A stretch of DNA of 64,000 nucleotides from an uncultured Bacteroidales bacterium (GCA_902787555.1 CADAGO010000001.1:62001-126000); one strand, 5' to 3'. Numbered from the stretch's first letter, positions 23,500 to 31,294 are shown. Numbers and translations are program-made. The notes: generated from the letters alone by a model not told the origin.

Positions 23500-23910
23500 T
23501 CAATTCATGACCAACAAGTCGTACCGTATGTTATCTTCGGCCACAGAGCACCCATGAGACGGATGGAAATTGTGTGGTTTTGATGATGAATGAGTAGTAT
23601 TATTCGACACAGTAACACGCGTCGTTTGGATGGGTTGATACACGGTATCTCCTTCTGTAGGCTGCGATGCAGGCATCTGGACATATACGGTATCAACACG
23701 TGCCGTGAGCGGGGCATCATTCTGTGAACCTTCAGTCCATATACCCACAAAGAAACCGACGATGGCAGCCGCAGGAATGGCAACCAACCATTTGGGAACA
23801 TGTCGCCAAGGTCGTGTACGGTTGAACTCGGGGCGGACATGCAGTTGTTCGTTCTCTTCGTCGCGCTGCTGACGGGCAGTGCGGATGATGTCTTGATCAG
23901 TGATGTTCAT
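23500..23910 (-). CDS. Probable anti-sigma factor (single membrane helix)
   Basis: A 136-residue protein with a cytoplasmic N-terminal part of about 40 residues, one membrane helix (WLVAIPAAAIVGFFVGIW, about 41-58) and an extracytoplasmic tail with APLTARVDTVYVQMP. It overlaps the upstream ECF sigma gene by 14 bases, so translation is coupled. Position after the sigma gene and the inner-membrane layout make an anti-sigma role likely, although no classical zinc-binding anti-sigma motif is present. The tail carries the same PLTA-x-VDT segment as the second anti-sigma-like protein at 27772, so the two may be paralogous. Confidence 0.6.
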   Translation of the reverse strand: MNITDQDIIRTARQQRDEENEQLHVRPEFNRTRPWRHVPKWLVAIPAAAIVGFFVGIWTEGSQNDAPLTARVDTVYVQMPASQPTEGDTVYQPIQTTRVTVSNNTTHSSSKPHNFHPSHGCSVAEDNIRYDLLVMN

Positions 23911-24457
23911 ATTGCTTCAGGTTTTGTTTGATGATTTGCATTGTTTTATGCAGACGCGACTTCACGGTACCCTCGGGTAGGTCGGTGATTTGCGCTATCT
24001 GGGGAACGGTCAACTCTTCTTCATAGTGCAGAGAGAAGAGCATCGCGTAGGGGTCAGGGAGTTTACGGAGTATGTCTTGTAAGGCATCATGAAGGTCTTT
24101 CATATCCAATTCCACCTCAATGCTGGCCTCATCAGTGATATCCACACCCTCGTCAGAAACAATCGTCAACTGGTTGCGATGATGATTCCGACAGAGGTTA
24201 TAGGCGATGGTGAAGAGCCAGGCACGGAAGTTACGACCTTCACGATAAGTCTCGCGGGCAGCATAAAGCCGCAAGAAGGTATCGTGCATGAAGTCGGCAG
24301 CCAAGTCGGCATCATCGCCAAGCCTGCGGACGAAGAAGCCCTGCAACCGTCGGGCATGACGGTTGTAGAGTTCCTCGAAAGCACGGTCACTGCCTCGTGC
24401 GGCTCGTGTCATCAGCTGTTCGTCGGACTGTGCCGACATGCGTAGTGGTATCAGCAT
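23897..24457 (-). CDS. ECF RNA polymerase sigma factor
   Basis: A 186-residue sigma-70 family protein of the ECF group. Region 2 has DRAFEELYNRHARRLQGFF, DFMHDTFLRLYA and FRAWLFTIAYNLCRNHHR. Region 4 has LPDPYAMLFSLHYEEELT followed by the helix-turn-helix PQIAQITDLPEGTVKSRLHK. The first ATG (24457) is kept because it lies three bases after the upstream gene's stop, and a second ATG at 24439 gives a start closer to typical family length. It should be controlled by the overlapping downstream membrane protein at 23500. The regulon cannot be inferred. Confidence 0.92.
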   Translation of the reverse strand: MLIPLRMSAQSDEQLMTRAARGSDRAFEELYNRHARRLQGFFVRRLGDDADLAADFMHDTFLRLYAARETYREGRNFRAWLFTIAYNLCRNHHRNQLTIVSDEGVDITDEASIEVELDMKDLHDALQDILRKLPDPYAMLFSLHYEEELTVPQIAQITDLPEGTVKSRLHKTMQIIKQNLKQYEHH

Positions 24458-24460
24458 GTG

Positions 24461-25615
24461 TCAGTCGTGCATCAACACGTTCATGTATTCCTGTTTCTTT
24501 TCTTCGCTAAAGGAAGTGTTGCTGATGCCGCCCATCAGTCGTCGCATCAACCAGTCGTATCGCTTCTGGTCATGCTTTTCGTAGTAAGGGAGCAGGTCGG
24601 CAAGCAGAACGGCATAATTAGCAGAGAGTCGCTGACCAGATGTCCAGTCGGGACGGAACGAGACGAGCAGATACTCCAGCATATAGCGGTCCTCCACATT
24701 GCGACGTTTCACGGCGAGATTATCATAGCGTTTCTTCGAATACTTCAGCAAAAGCCCTTCGTTGTAGAGGTTCTTCTCCCAAGGCTCCCGCAACGATGAG
24801 GGTGTCGTTGCCGAGAAGTAAACCTTACTGCCATACTTGTCGATAATGGTCTGCAGTGCTGCACGCTCAAATGCCTGATAGTCCTCATAGCCTCCGTCTT
24901 CCAGTTCAGGCAACTGAATGTCGAGTTTCTTATTCAGCCACGCACGATATTCCTTCACCGCCAGGAACGGCACAGCAACGATGGTCTTGTCCTTATGCTT
25001 TCCCATACCATCCTGGATAAGCCACTTAGGAATGATGGATGTGTCGCCAGAGCCAATATAGATGCCATCCGCATCCATGCCAGCCAACTCATTGTAGCCG
25101 TATCGCAACACGTTTTCCGAATAGATGCCACTATCGAAGTAACGTTTCGCCATCTGCGCCATACGCGACTCATATCCTTTCATAGCCAAGTAGCACACCC
25201 ATTGGTCGTAGTCGAAAAACTCCATCTCATCAGGCAGCTTCGCCAATGCGGCTTCTGCATATTTATCACCATCGGTTTCTTCCACATGCCCGGTCCCTAC
25301 GGCACGGTAGGCACAAAAATTATAGGTATAAGTATCGGGAATAGCCTGCTTCATCTCGCTCATTACCTGACGGACAACGCTGTCAGAATTGTTACCCCAC
25401 CAACCCATATAGTGTGCTGCATGATAATAGTTCAGCCACGCTGTCTCGTCCTTCGGATTCCTCTGCGTCTGCTCCTTCCACGCCTCCTTCTGTTCTACAT
25501 ACCACACAAAGTCTTTCTCTGTTACAATCGGACTTTCCACTTTCATTGCTTTGGTCTGCGCCATCCCACTGAGGCTTAGCGTCAGCAACCAAATACCTAA
25601 TATTACTCTTTTCAT
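24461..25615 (-). CDS. Secreted TPR-like protein of unknown function
   Basis: A 384-residue protein with a signal peptide (LGIWLLTLSLSGMAQ). The mature part is helical with TPR-like spacing, including AWLNYYHAAHYMGWW, KYAEAALAKLPDEMEFF and a conserved Asp/Gly segment MDADGIYIGSGDT. It ends with the YMNVLMHD helix. I know of no defined function, but such proteins are often encoded beside Bacteroidetes ECF sigma factors. The sigma gene starts three bases after its stop, so the two are probably one transcript and this protein may be part of the signal-sensing side. An inverted repeat lies in its upstream region (25640-25691). Confidence 0.6.
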   Translation of the reverse strand: MKRVILGIWLLTLSLSGMAQTKAMKVESPIVTEKDFVWYVEQKEAWKEQTQRNPKDETAWLNYYHAAHYMGWWGNNSDSVVRQVMSEMKQAIPDTYTYNFCAYRAVGTGHVEETDGDKYAEAALAKLPDEMEFFDYDQWVCYLAMKGYESRMAQMAKRYFDSGIYSENVLRYGYNELAGMDADGIYIGSGDTSIIPKWLIQDGMGKHKDKTIVAVPFLAVKEYRAWLNKKLDIQLPELEDGGYEDYQAFERAALQTIIDKYGSKVYFSATTPSSLREPWEKNLYNEGLLLKYSKKRYDNLAVKRRNVEDRYMLEYLLVSFRPDWTSGQRLSANYAVLLADLLPYYEKHDQKRYDWLMRRLMGGISNTSFSEEKKQEYMNVLMHD

Positions 25616-25639
25616 TCTTGTTCTGTTTTTAAATAATTA

Positions 25640-25691
25640 AACGATTTCAGAGCTCTTTCACAACTGCATACACAGAAAGCCCGAAATCGTT
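25640..25691. repeat. Inverted repeat upstream of the sigma operon
   Basis: AACGATTTCAGAGCTCTTTC (25640-25659) and its partner GAAAGCCCGAAATCGTT (25675-25691) can form an imperfect stem of about 17 bp. It lies 25-77 bases upstream of the 25615 start codon and could be an operator or attenuator. Confidence 0.5.
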
Positions 25692-25740
25692 CAAGTTAAT
25701 GAGAAAAAAGTGCACTTACTGATGCTTTTTCTTAGTTTTA

Positions 25741-25766
25741 GAGACTGGCAACATCTTGCTAGTCTC
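25741..25766 (-). terminator. Terminator hairpin after the BASS transporter
   Basis: GAGACTGGCAA (25741-25751) and TTGCTAGTCTC (25756-25766) form an 11-bp stem (one G-T wobble) with a four-base loop, followed on the minus strand by TAAAACTAAGAAAAAG. It is 33 bases past the transporter stop. Confidence 0.6.
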
Positions 25767-25798
25767 ATGCATCAAGTTGGGAGAGATTGGTTTCAGTC

Positions 25799-26725
25799 CT
25801 ATTTATTATGAAGGCTGTACAGTTTTGCCATTAATGCGCCGCTGATGTTATGCCATACACTGAACACGGCTCCAGGGATGGCTGCCATAGGATAAGCGGC
25901 AAAATGAGTGGCTGCTAACGCTGTAGCCAGTCCGCTGTTCTGCATACCTACCTCGATGGAGATAGCGGTACGTTTCTGACGTGTCAATCCCAACAGACGA
26001 CCTACGAGATAGCCTACGCCCAGTCCGCCAAGATTGTGGAGTACAACAACCAGCACCACCAACAGACCTGCTGTCTTCAGGTTGGCAGCATTATGCCCAA
26101 CGACCAACGCTACCACTATCGCAATCACTACGGTAGAGAAGGCAGGTAGATAGACGACAGCCTGTTTCGTGAAACGAGGCAAATAGTGCTGAATGAGAAA
26201 ACCCAGGATGATAGGTGCAATCACCACATAGAGGATGCTCTGAATCATACCCCATGTATCGACCTCTACAAATGTACCTGCCATCAGCCAGGTAAGCGAA
26301 GGGGTAAGGATTGGAGCAAGAACGGTCGATGTGGCAGTCATACCCACACTCAGCGCCAGGTCGCCTTTCGCCAAATAGGTGATAACATTCGATGCCGTAC
26401 CTCCTGGACAGCATCCTACGAGAATCACACCAAGAGCCAGTTCGGGTGGAAGCGAGAAGACTTTCACCAATAGCCAGGCAATAAGCGGCATCACGGTGAA
26501 CTGAGCCAGACAGCCGATCAGCACATCTTTCGGACGACTGAACACCACCTTGAAATCCTGTGGTGAAAGCGTCAGACCCATTCCGAACATAATCAGTCCC
26601 AACAACGGGTTGATGACCCACGTGCCGATTGGCAACACTACCTGCGGAAACACCATCGCTGCAACTGCTGTCAACAATATCAATGCACCCATCCAACGAG
26701 CTATAAAATCACAAATGCGTTTCAT
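25799..26725 (-). CDS. Bile acid:sodium symporter family (BASS) transporter
   Basis: A 308-residue membrane protein with about ten helices. The BASS-family signatures are present: GLIMFGMGLTLSPQDF near the N-terminus, CPGGTASNVITYLAKGDLAL in the first crossing region, and EVGMQNSGLATALA in the second, which together form the two discontinuous helices and the sodium sites. Members move bile acids, pyruvate or pantothenate with sodium, and the substrate here is unknown. It is a single-gene unit with a promoter (TTG-N19-TACCTTTG) upstream and a hairpin terminator downstream, placed between the two sigma factor modules. Confidence 0.88.
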   Translation of the reverse strand: MKRICDFIARWMGALILLTAVAAMVFPQVVLPIGTWVINPLLGLIMFGMGLTLSPQDFKVVFSRPKDVLIGCLAQFTVMPLIAWLLVKVFSLPPELALGVILVGCCPGGTASNVITYLAKGDLALSVGMTATSTVLAPILTPSLTWLMAGTFVEVDTWGMIQSILYVVIAPIILGFLIQHYLPRFTKQAVVYLPAFSTVVIAIVVALVVGHNAANLKTAGLLVVLVVVLHNLGGLGVGYLVGRLLGLTRQKRTAISIEVGMQNSGLATALAATHFAAYPMAAIPGAVFSVWHNISGALMAKLYSLHNK

Positions 26726-26745
26726 TCCATTATCTGTTTTGCATG

Positions 26746-26775
26746 CAAAGGTACGAAATAATTGACAATTGACAA
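26746..26775 (-). promoter_or_regulatory. Promoter of the BASS transporter gene
   Basis: TTG (26775-26773), 19 bases, TACCTTTG (26753-26746) on the minus strand. The start codon at 26725 lies about 20 bases downstream. The upstream side is a short ATTGACAATTG direct repeat tract. Confidence 0.65.
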
Positions 26776-26796
26776 TTGATAATTGACAATAATTAT

Positions 26797-26836
26797 AAAA
26801 AACAAAAGCATCAGCAACTTCTCAGTCGCTGATGCT
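26797..26836 (-). terminator. Terminator of the 26881 gene
   Basis: AGCATCAGC (26807-26815) and GCTGATGCT (26828-26836) form a nine-bp stem. On the minus strand it is followed by TTTTGTTTTTTAT, a clear T tract, 45 bases after the stop of the minus-strand gene. Confidence 0.85.
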
Positions 26837-26880
26837 CGTCATACAAACAATTTAATAATATACCTATTGATGAGAATTAT

Positions 26881-27753
26881 CTACATATTGACACTCGCCT
26901 CGTTTACTGAGAGGATGATGTCGTAAATCTTATCCCTGAGTTTATTGAAACTGGTGCGGCTTTTCAGTGTGTCCAGTTCGTTGATAATATCCTGCACAGC
27001 CAGACGACTGATGTGGTTGGCACGAATCTCATCGTCGAGATACTCTCCCAATCGAACCAACAGATTCTCCTGAGTCTTGGTATATGTCTCTTTGAGATAG
27101 TTTGAGCAAATCATCTTTACCTGAGCCACAACCTCTGGGGCGTAGGTATTTGAAACCACTTTCTCATTACCTTTGAGCAAACGTTCCATCGTAGGAGATA
27201 GACTATTCGATGTCATATTCAACCGTTTCTCCATCGCTTTCTGACGCATGGAATAGAGGACCGTTTCAGCAATCTTGGCACGCTCAATATACTTTGTTCG
27301 ATTCACTTTGTGAACTTTATCAGCATATGGAGTACCATAAGACATACGTGTAGACTCCACCTCTTTTATTTCTTCGCGTGTCTCGCGCAAGTTCACCACA
27401 AGGAAATCATTCATCACCAGCAGGAGTGAACGGTTGTAGTCGTTGTCCACTCCTGTGAACTTCTCGATGAAATAGTTCAGGGAGCGGGTGAAGTCCGACG
27501 TCGGAACACCCATCACATTTGAATTTGAACCCTCATTAAATGGTTCGAAGGTTGCCCTTACTGTTCTCCTACCAGGCTCGATAGTCTCCGTTACCTTCGG
27601 CTGACCAACCTTAAATGTGTTTTCAAAGTCAGCTATAAAGTCAGCCTCGTTATATACAGGGATGGTGTCAGGGACGAGGTCAACCTGAGCCTTACTACTC
27701 AAGCCCAAACTAAGGGCAAGAGCCACAAATAAAAGTTTTTTGTTCATATTCAT
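26881..27753 (-). CDS. Secreted helical protein of a sigma-factor operon
   Basis: A 290-residue protein with a signal peptide (KKLLFVALALSLGLSSKAQ). The mature part has a short acidic beginning (VDLVPDTIPVYNEADFIADF) and is then mainly helical and charged (REEIKEVESTRMSYG, QEVM-free helices such as KYIERAKIAETVLYSMRQK), ending LSVNEASVNM. I recognise no family. It is the third gene after an ECF sigma factor and an anti-sigma-like protein, with 18 bases between it and the latter and a strong terminator after it, so it is part of that three-gene unit and may be a periplasmic stress sensor or target. That is inference. Confidence 0.6.
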   Translation of the reverse strand: MNMNKKLLFVALALSLGLSSKAQVDLVPDTIPVYNEADFIADFENTFKVGQPKVTETIEPGRRTVRATFEPFNEGSNSNVMGVPTSDFTRSLNYFIEKFTGVDNDYNRSLLLVMNDFLVVNLRETREEIKEVESTRMSYGTPYADKVHKVNRTKYIERAKIAETVLYSMRQKAMEKRLNMTSNSLSPTMERLLKGNEKVVSNTYAPEVVAQVKMICSNYLKETYTKTQENLLVRLGEYLDDEIRANHISRLAVQDIINELDTLKSRTSFNKLRDKIYDIILSVNEASVNM

Positions 27754-27771
27754 ACCTATTTATATTTAATA

Positions 27772-28443
27772 TTAGTATTCTTCTTCGCTCATTACCGCTA
27801 AGTCGTTACGTATCTGCTCCATCTGCCGCATGTAGCGAGTTATCTGCTGCTCCAATCGCTCCTCAACAGTAAGAGGTTGGGAAGTCATTGTGTCAGTTGA
27901 AGCATAAAGTTGTTCCTCTTCACTTTCGACAAGAAGGGTGGCTTCCGCTATTTCCTCATGCTCTGTTATACTCTCCATAGAAGGGGTCTGCTTTGCCAAC
28001 AATGGACGTGAAGGGCGTGGGTGATACTGTCGAACAGGATCTTGCGGCTTCAGCTGTGTAGGCCGTTCCTGCATGGGGATGATTATCGTATCAGTTTGGG
28101 TCTGCTGTGGTTGCTTAGGTTGTGCTGTATCAACCTGTGCAGTCAAAGGTGTATCTGATGGCACGATTCCATCCTGATTGTTAAGGAAGAACACAATTGC
28201 GATGCTTGCCGCAACCGTACCCACTACATACCAAGCCCACAACGGAATCACTCTGTTCTTATTCTTTTTGACTTCCACCTGTCCATCATCAAACATTGCA
28301 AACATCTCCTTATAGGCGCTCCACTCCTCCCCTACCTCATGGGTACGGAAATAGTCGGCAAGGCGTTTTTCCTCGTCAAGCGTCGATGTTCCTTCCAGGA
28401 AACGGTCGAGCAGTCGTTGTATGTCTTGTATATCCTTATTCAT
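27772..28443 (-). CDS. Probable anti-sigma factor with long periplasmic tail
   Basis: A 223-residue protein. The N-terminal 65 residues are cytoplasmic and helical (IQRLLDRFLEGTSTLDEEKR, then LADYFRTHEVGEEW), which is the layout of Bacteroidetes anti-sigma factors. One membrane helix follows (IPLWAWYVVGTVAASIAIVF, about 66-86). The tail is Pro/Gln/Thr-rich with TPLTAQVDT close to the membrane, and ends in a predicted coiled coil (VEERLEQQITRYMRQMEQIR). Its start overlaps the sigma gene stop by four bases (ATGA), so synthesis is coupled to the sigma factor it probably controls. Confidence 0.65.
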   Translation of the reverse strand: MNKDIQDIQRLLDRFLEGTSTLDEEKRLADYFRTHEVGEEWSAYKEMFAMFDDGQVEVKKNKNRVIPLWAWYVVGTVAASIAIVFFLNNQDGIVPSDTPLTAQVDTAQPKQPQQTQTDTIIIPMQERPTQLKPQDPVRQYHPRPSRPLLAKQTPSMESITEHEEIAEATLLVESEEEQLYASTDTMTSQPLTVEERLEQQITRYMRQMEQIRNDLAVMSEEEY

Positions 28444-28934
28444 AACTTCGTTTGTTTGATTCGTTCGAGTAATTGTCTTCGTGCTCGTGCCAGAAGCGTA
28501 GAGACTGACGACTTAGTGATGCCGAGCAAAGATGCTATCTCTTCGAGTTCACGGTGTTCCAACTGTCGCATTCGCAGGATGATAGCATTAGTGGGCGGCA
28601 GACGGTCGATTTCGCGTTCGAGCCATTGTTCCAGTTCCTTGTATTCTAGTTCGTCATGCTGATTCCTTTCCTCCAAGTACTCATAACTCTCATTGAGCGA
28701 GCGCTCTTGCTTTTGAGTTCGTAACAGGTCGATTGCGCGATTTCTCGTCAGAATACCAACTAAATGCTCAACTTTGTCATCGGGAGGTACTTTCTCGTGC
28801 ATCGCCCAGAGCTTCAACATCACATCGCCAGCCACATCCTCAGCATCAGCTTCCAAAGGCACATAAATGCGAGCCACATGGAGTGCCTTGCTGTGCATTT
28901 GAATGGCAATATGTTCGAACTCTTTTTGCGTCAT
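28440..28934 (-). CDS. ECF RNA polymerase sigma factor
   Basis: A 164-residue ECF sigma factor from the ATG at 28934 (MTQKEFEHIAIQMHS). An earlier in-frame start at 28973 is rejected because it would lie upstream of the -7 box at 28961-28968. Region 2 includes VPLEADAEDVAGDVMLKLW and LVGILTRNRAIDLLRT. Region 4 includes LPPTNAIILRMRQLEHRELE and the helix-turn-helix IASLLGITKSSVSTLLARAR. The gene heads a three-gene unit with an anti-sigma-like gene and a secreted helical protein. It is divergently arranged with the MFS transporter gene at 29071. Confidence 0.9.
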   Translation of the reverse strand: MTQKEFEHIAIQMHSKALHVARIYVPLEADAEDVAGDVMLKLWAMHEKVPPDDKVEHLVGILTRNRAIDLLRTQKQERSLNESYEYLEERNQHDELEYKELEQWLEREIDRLPPTNAIILRMRQLEHRELEEIASLLGITKSSVSTLLARARRQLLERIKQTKL

Positions 28935-28960
28935 CTCACCTATATAACGAATAAGTACTG

Positions 28961-28968
28961 CAAATTTA
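28961..28968 (-). promoter_or_regulatory. -7 element of the second sigma operon
   Basis: TAAATTTG on the minus strand fits TAnnTTTG, and a T-rich stretch takes the -33 position. It places the transcript start near 28954 and decides the sigma factor start at 28934. Confidence 0.55.
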
Positions 28969-29033
28969 AACAAAAAAACTCATTTTTTTATAAAAAAAAC
29001 ATACACTTTACGCGCTAAACCCTAAACTTTTTG

Positions 29034-29041
29034 TAACTTTG
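29034..29041 (+). promoter_or_regulatory. -7 element of the MFS transporter gene
   Basis: TAACTTTG fits TAnnTTTG and lies 29 bases upstream of the start codon at 29071. The -33 region is not a clean match. Confidence 0.55.
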
Positions 29042-29070
29042 CCTTGCTAATTTAATCAAAACTAACGTAT

Positions 29071-30519
29071 ATGACCAATCAATCTACTCAAACAAAGCTG
29101 ATGACCAATTGGCGTTGGTGGCTTTGTTCGTTGCTTTTTGTGGCAACCACCATTAACTATCTCGACCGTCAGGTCCTGAGTCTTACGTATGAAGAGTTCA
29201 TCAAACCTGAATTCGGTTGGACTGATGCCGACTATGGTACCATCACCTCGTTCTTCAGCATCTTCTATGCCCTTTGCTGCCTGTTCGCAGGTAAGTTTAT
29301 CGACTGGATGGGCACCAAGAAGGGCTATCTATGGAGTATCGGAGTTTGGAGTGCAGGTGCCTGCCTCCACGCCCTCTGCGGCTACGGAACCTCTATGCTG
29401 ACAGGTTCGCCCGACCTTGCAGCTGCTACGAAGATTGGTTCGAATGCTGCTTTGGCATTCTCTACCACCTCCGTTTATCTGTTCCTCTTCTGTCGAGGCA
29501 TTCTGGCACTTGGAGAATCTGGAAACTTCCCAGCTGCCATCAAGGTGACTGCCGAATACAACCCGAAGAAAGACCGTGCATACTCCACCTCACTCTTCAA
29601 TGCAGGAGCCAGCGTAGGAGCACTTGCTGCCCCACTCTGCATTCCCCCATTGGCCAAGAGTCTGGGATGGGAATGGGCATTTATTATCATAGGTGCATTC
29701 GGATTCCTGTGGATGTTCTTCTGGCAATTCATGTATGACAAACCAGAAAAGAGCAAGCATGTGAACCAGGCAGAACTCGACTATATTCATCAGGACGACG
29801 AAGCAGAGGCTGCAGCAAAGGCGATAGAGAAAGAAGAAAAGGCTATCCCATTCTTCAAGTGCTTCACCTATCGTCAGACCTGGTCGTTCATCTGCGGCAA
29901 GCTACTCACTGATGGTGTTTGGTGGTTCTTCCTCTTCTGGGCACCATCATACTTCCAGAACCAGTTCGGCATCAAGGCATCCGAACCACTCGGTCAAGGA
30001 CTGATTTTCACCCTCTATGCTATCGTGACGGTTGTCAGCATCTTTGGTGGCTATCTCCCAAAACTCTTTGTAGAGAAACGCGGTATGCACCCCTACAGCG
30101 GACGTATGCTTGCAATGCTGATCTTCGCCTTCCTACCACTTGTTGCCCTTGCAGCACAGCCTCTTGGCGTTCATAGTCCTTGGTGGCCAGCTATCCTCAT
30201 TGGTATCGCTGCAGCAGGCCATCAGGCTTGGTCAGCCAACCTGTTCTCTACGATTGGCGATATGTTCCCAAAGAGCACGATTGCTACCATTACAGGTGTA
30301 GGAGCCACAGCTGGAGGATTTGGTTCGATGGTTATACAGAAAGTAGCAGGCAACATGTTCGATACAGCAGAAGCCGCAGGTTCAGCCTTCCAGTTTATGG
30401 GCTTCGAAGGTAAACCAGCGGGTTACTTCATCATGTTCTGCTTCTGTGGTATCGCATACCTCATCTCATGGGTAGCCATGAAGCTGTTAGTTCCAAAGTA
30501 CAGTCCAATTAAAGCGTGA
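29071..30519 (+). CDS. MFS hexuronate-type transporter (ACS family)
   Basis: A 482-residue permease with 12 predicted helices. The anion:cation symporter subfamily of MFS is recognised by NYLDRQVLSLTYEEFIKPEF at the end of helix 1, GKFIDWMGTKKGYLWS between helices 2 and 3, and GILALGESGNFPAAIKVTAE in helix 4. These segments match ExuT-like uptake systems for D-glucuronate and D-galacturonate. The central loop is long and acidic (DDEAEAAAKAIEKEEK). A hexuronate importer fits with the pectin- and xylan-active enzymes in the window, but no isomerase or dehydrogenase genes for hexuronates are beside it. It stands alone, divergent from the sigma operon. Confidence 0.85.
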   Translation: MTNQSTQTKLMTNWRWWLCSLLFVATTINYLDRQVLSLTYEEFIKPEFGWTDADYGTITSFFSIFYALCCLFAGKFIDWMGTKKGYLWSIGVWSAGACLHALCGYGTSMLTGSPDLAAATKIGSNAALAFSTTSVYLFLFCRGILALGESGNFPAAIKVTAEYNPKKDRAYSTSLFNAGASVGALAAPLCIPPLAKSLGWEWAFIIIGAFGFLWMFFWQFMYDKPEKSKHVNQAELDYIHQDDEAEAAAKAIEKEEKAIPFFKCFTYRQTWSFICGKLLTDGVWWFFLFWAPSYFQNQFGIKASEPLGQGLIFTLYAIVTVVSIFGGYLPKLFVEKRGMHPYSGRMLAMLIFAFLPLVALAAQPLGVHSPWWPAILIGIAAAGHQAWSANLFSTIGDMFPKSTIATITGVGATAGGFGSMVIQKVAGNMFDTAEAAGSAFQFMGFEGKPAGYFIMFCFCGIAYLISWVAMKLLVPKYSPIKA

Positions 30520-30608
30520 GGATAATGTATAATTTATAATTCATAATGCATAATTGACCTTCAAAACTAAAAAAAGCAGGTTTTTGCAAAATAATTATGA
30601 TTTTTGCA

Positions 30609-30638
30609 TTGTGCATTATGAATTATTTTGTACCTTTG
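30609..30638 (+). promoter_or_regulatory. Promoter of tRNA-Met
   Basis: TTG (30609-30611), 19 bases, TACCTTTG (30631-30638), about 30 bases upstream of the tRNA. The spacer GCATTATGAATTATTTTG is nearly the same as that in the tRNA-Leu and folP upstream regions. Confidence 0.75.
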
Positions 30639-30667
30639 CAGTCGCGTTTGAAAAAATGCCCAAGGAT

Positions 30668-30741
30668 GGCGAGATAGCTCAGCTGGTTAGAGCGTCGGAT
30701 TCATAATCCGGAGGTCGTGGGATCGTGACCCACTCTCGCTA
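30668..30741 (+). tRNA. tRNA-Met (CAT anticodon)
   Basis: A complete cloverleaf: acceptor GGCGAGA with TCTCGCT (first pair a G-T wobble), D arm GCTC/GAGC, anticodon stem TCGGA/TCCGG with loop TTCATAA, T stem GTGGG/CCCAC. The D arm and acceptor fit elongator Met rather than initiator, which has the mismatched first pair and GGG stems. The T loop reads ATCGTGA in place of TTCRANY. CCA is not encoded. A tRNA-Ile2 with modified CAT is less likely. Confidence 0.9.
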
Positions 30742-30780
30742 CAACAGGGGGATGTATCGTTTGATGCATCCCCCTGTTGT
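30741..30780 (+). terminator. Terminator hairpin after tRNA-Met
   Basis: ACAACAGGGGGATG (30741-30754) pairs perfectly with CATCCCCCTGTTGT (30767-30780). The 14-bp GC-rich stem starts at the last base of the tRNA. No long T tract follows. Confidence 0.8.
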
Positions 30781-30868
30781 TATGATTCAAGACGCATCTT
30801 CATAGACGTTTTCAGTAAACCTGACAAGGTCAATAGAAGAAAAGTGCAGAAATATTGAAATTATTGGT

Positions 30869-30992
30869 GTCCGCTAAAAGTTAGAAATCAATAAAGTATG
30901 TGTCCTCAGTGCCGATAAATAGGCGTTGTGGACACAAACTTCAAAAAATTAAGCCCCCTCCATACTTCATATCCTTCTGTTTTAGCGGACAG
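30869..30992. mobile_element. MITE-like element with 12-bp terminal inverted repeats
   Basis: TGTCCGCTAAAA at 30869-30880 and its exact complement TTTTAGCGGACA at 30981-30992 bound a 124-bp element. Both sides extend with TATTG/CAATA next to the repeats. Inside, AAAGTATG/CATACTTC and GTGTCC/GGACAC form nested inverted repeats, so the whole element folds back. No reading frame is present and no clear target duplication is visible. Confidence 0.6.
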
Positions 30993-31086
30993 TCAATATA
31001 AAAGTTTATAGTTTAGAGTGAACCACAAAGAGGTGAAGACAGCTATGAGTTTAGACTTTAGTTGTTATAAGTCCATTGTCTGAATG

Positions 31087-31240
31087 GCAAAGGACGGGCA
31101 GCTAATTCAAAAGGGAAAAGCAGCCGACTCAATCGGGAAGATGAGCCGGCAGAAAAGGGAAATTGCCTATAGTCATCCGGTCGGATGCCTATAGCCATCC
31201 AATTGGACGGCTAAAGGCGGATGACCGTCTGCCTTTAGCC
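31087..31240. repeat. 22-bp periodic array 5 (seven units; homologous to array 7)
   Basis: Seven consecutive 22-bp units. The third contains AATCGGGAAGATGAGCCG and later units contain TGCCTATAGCC or GCCTTTAGCC at the same offset. Each unit aligns in order with a unit of the complement of 57870-58023. A minus-strand promoter at 31295-31326 points into it. No gene is visible between the tRNA terminator and 31409. Confidence 0.85.
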
Positions 31241-31294
31241 GACTACCCTCGAACTTATAATAATGGAATGGGAATAGTATGCGGTATTTCACCA

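Noticed and set aside
26760-26800. ATTGACAATTG direct repeat as an operator
   Set aside because: Short, AT-rich and of a type common before Bacteroidetes promoters; the BASS -33 element already lies in it.
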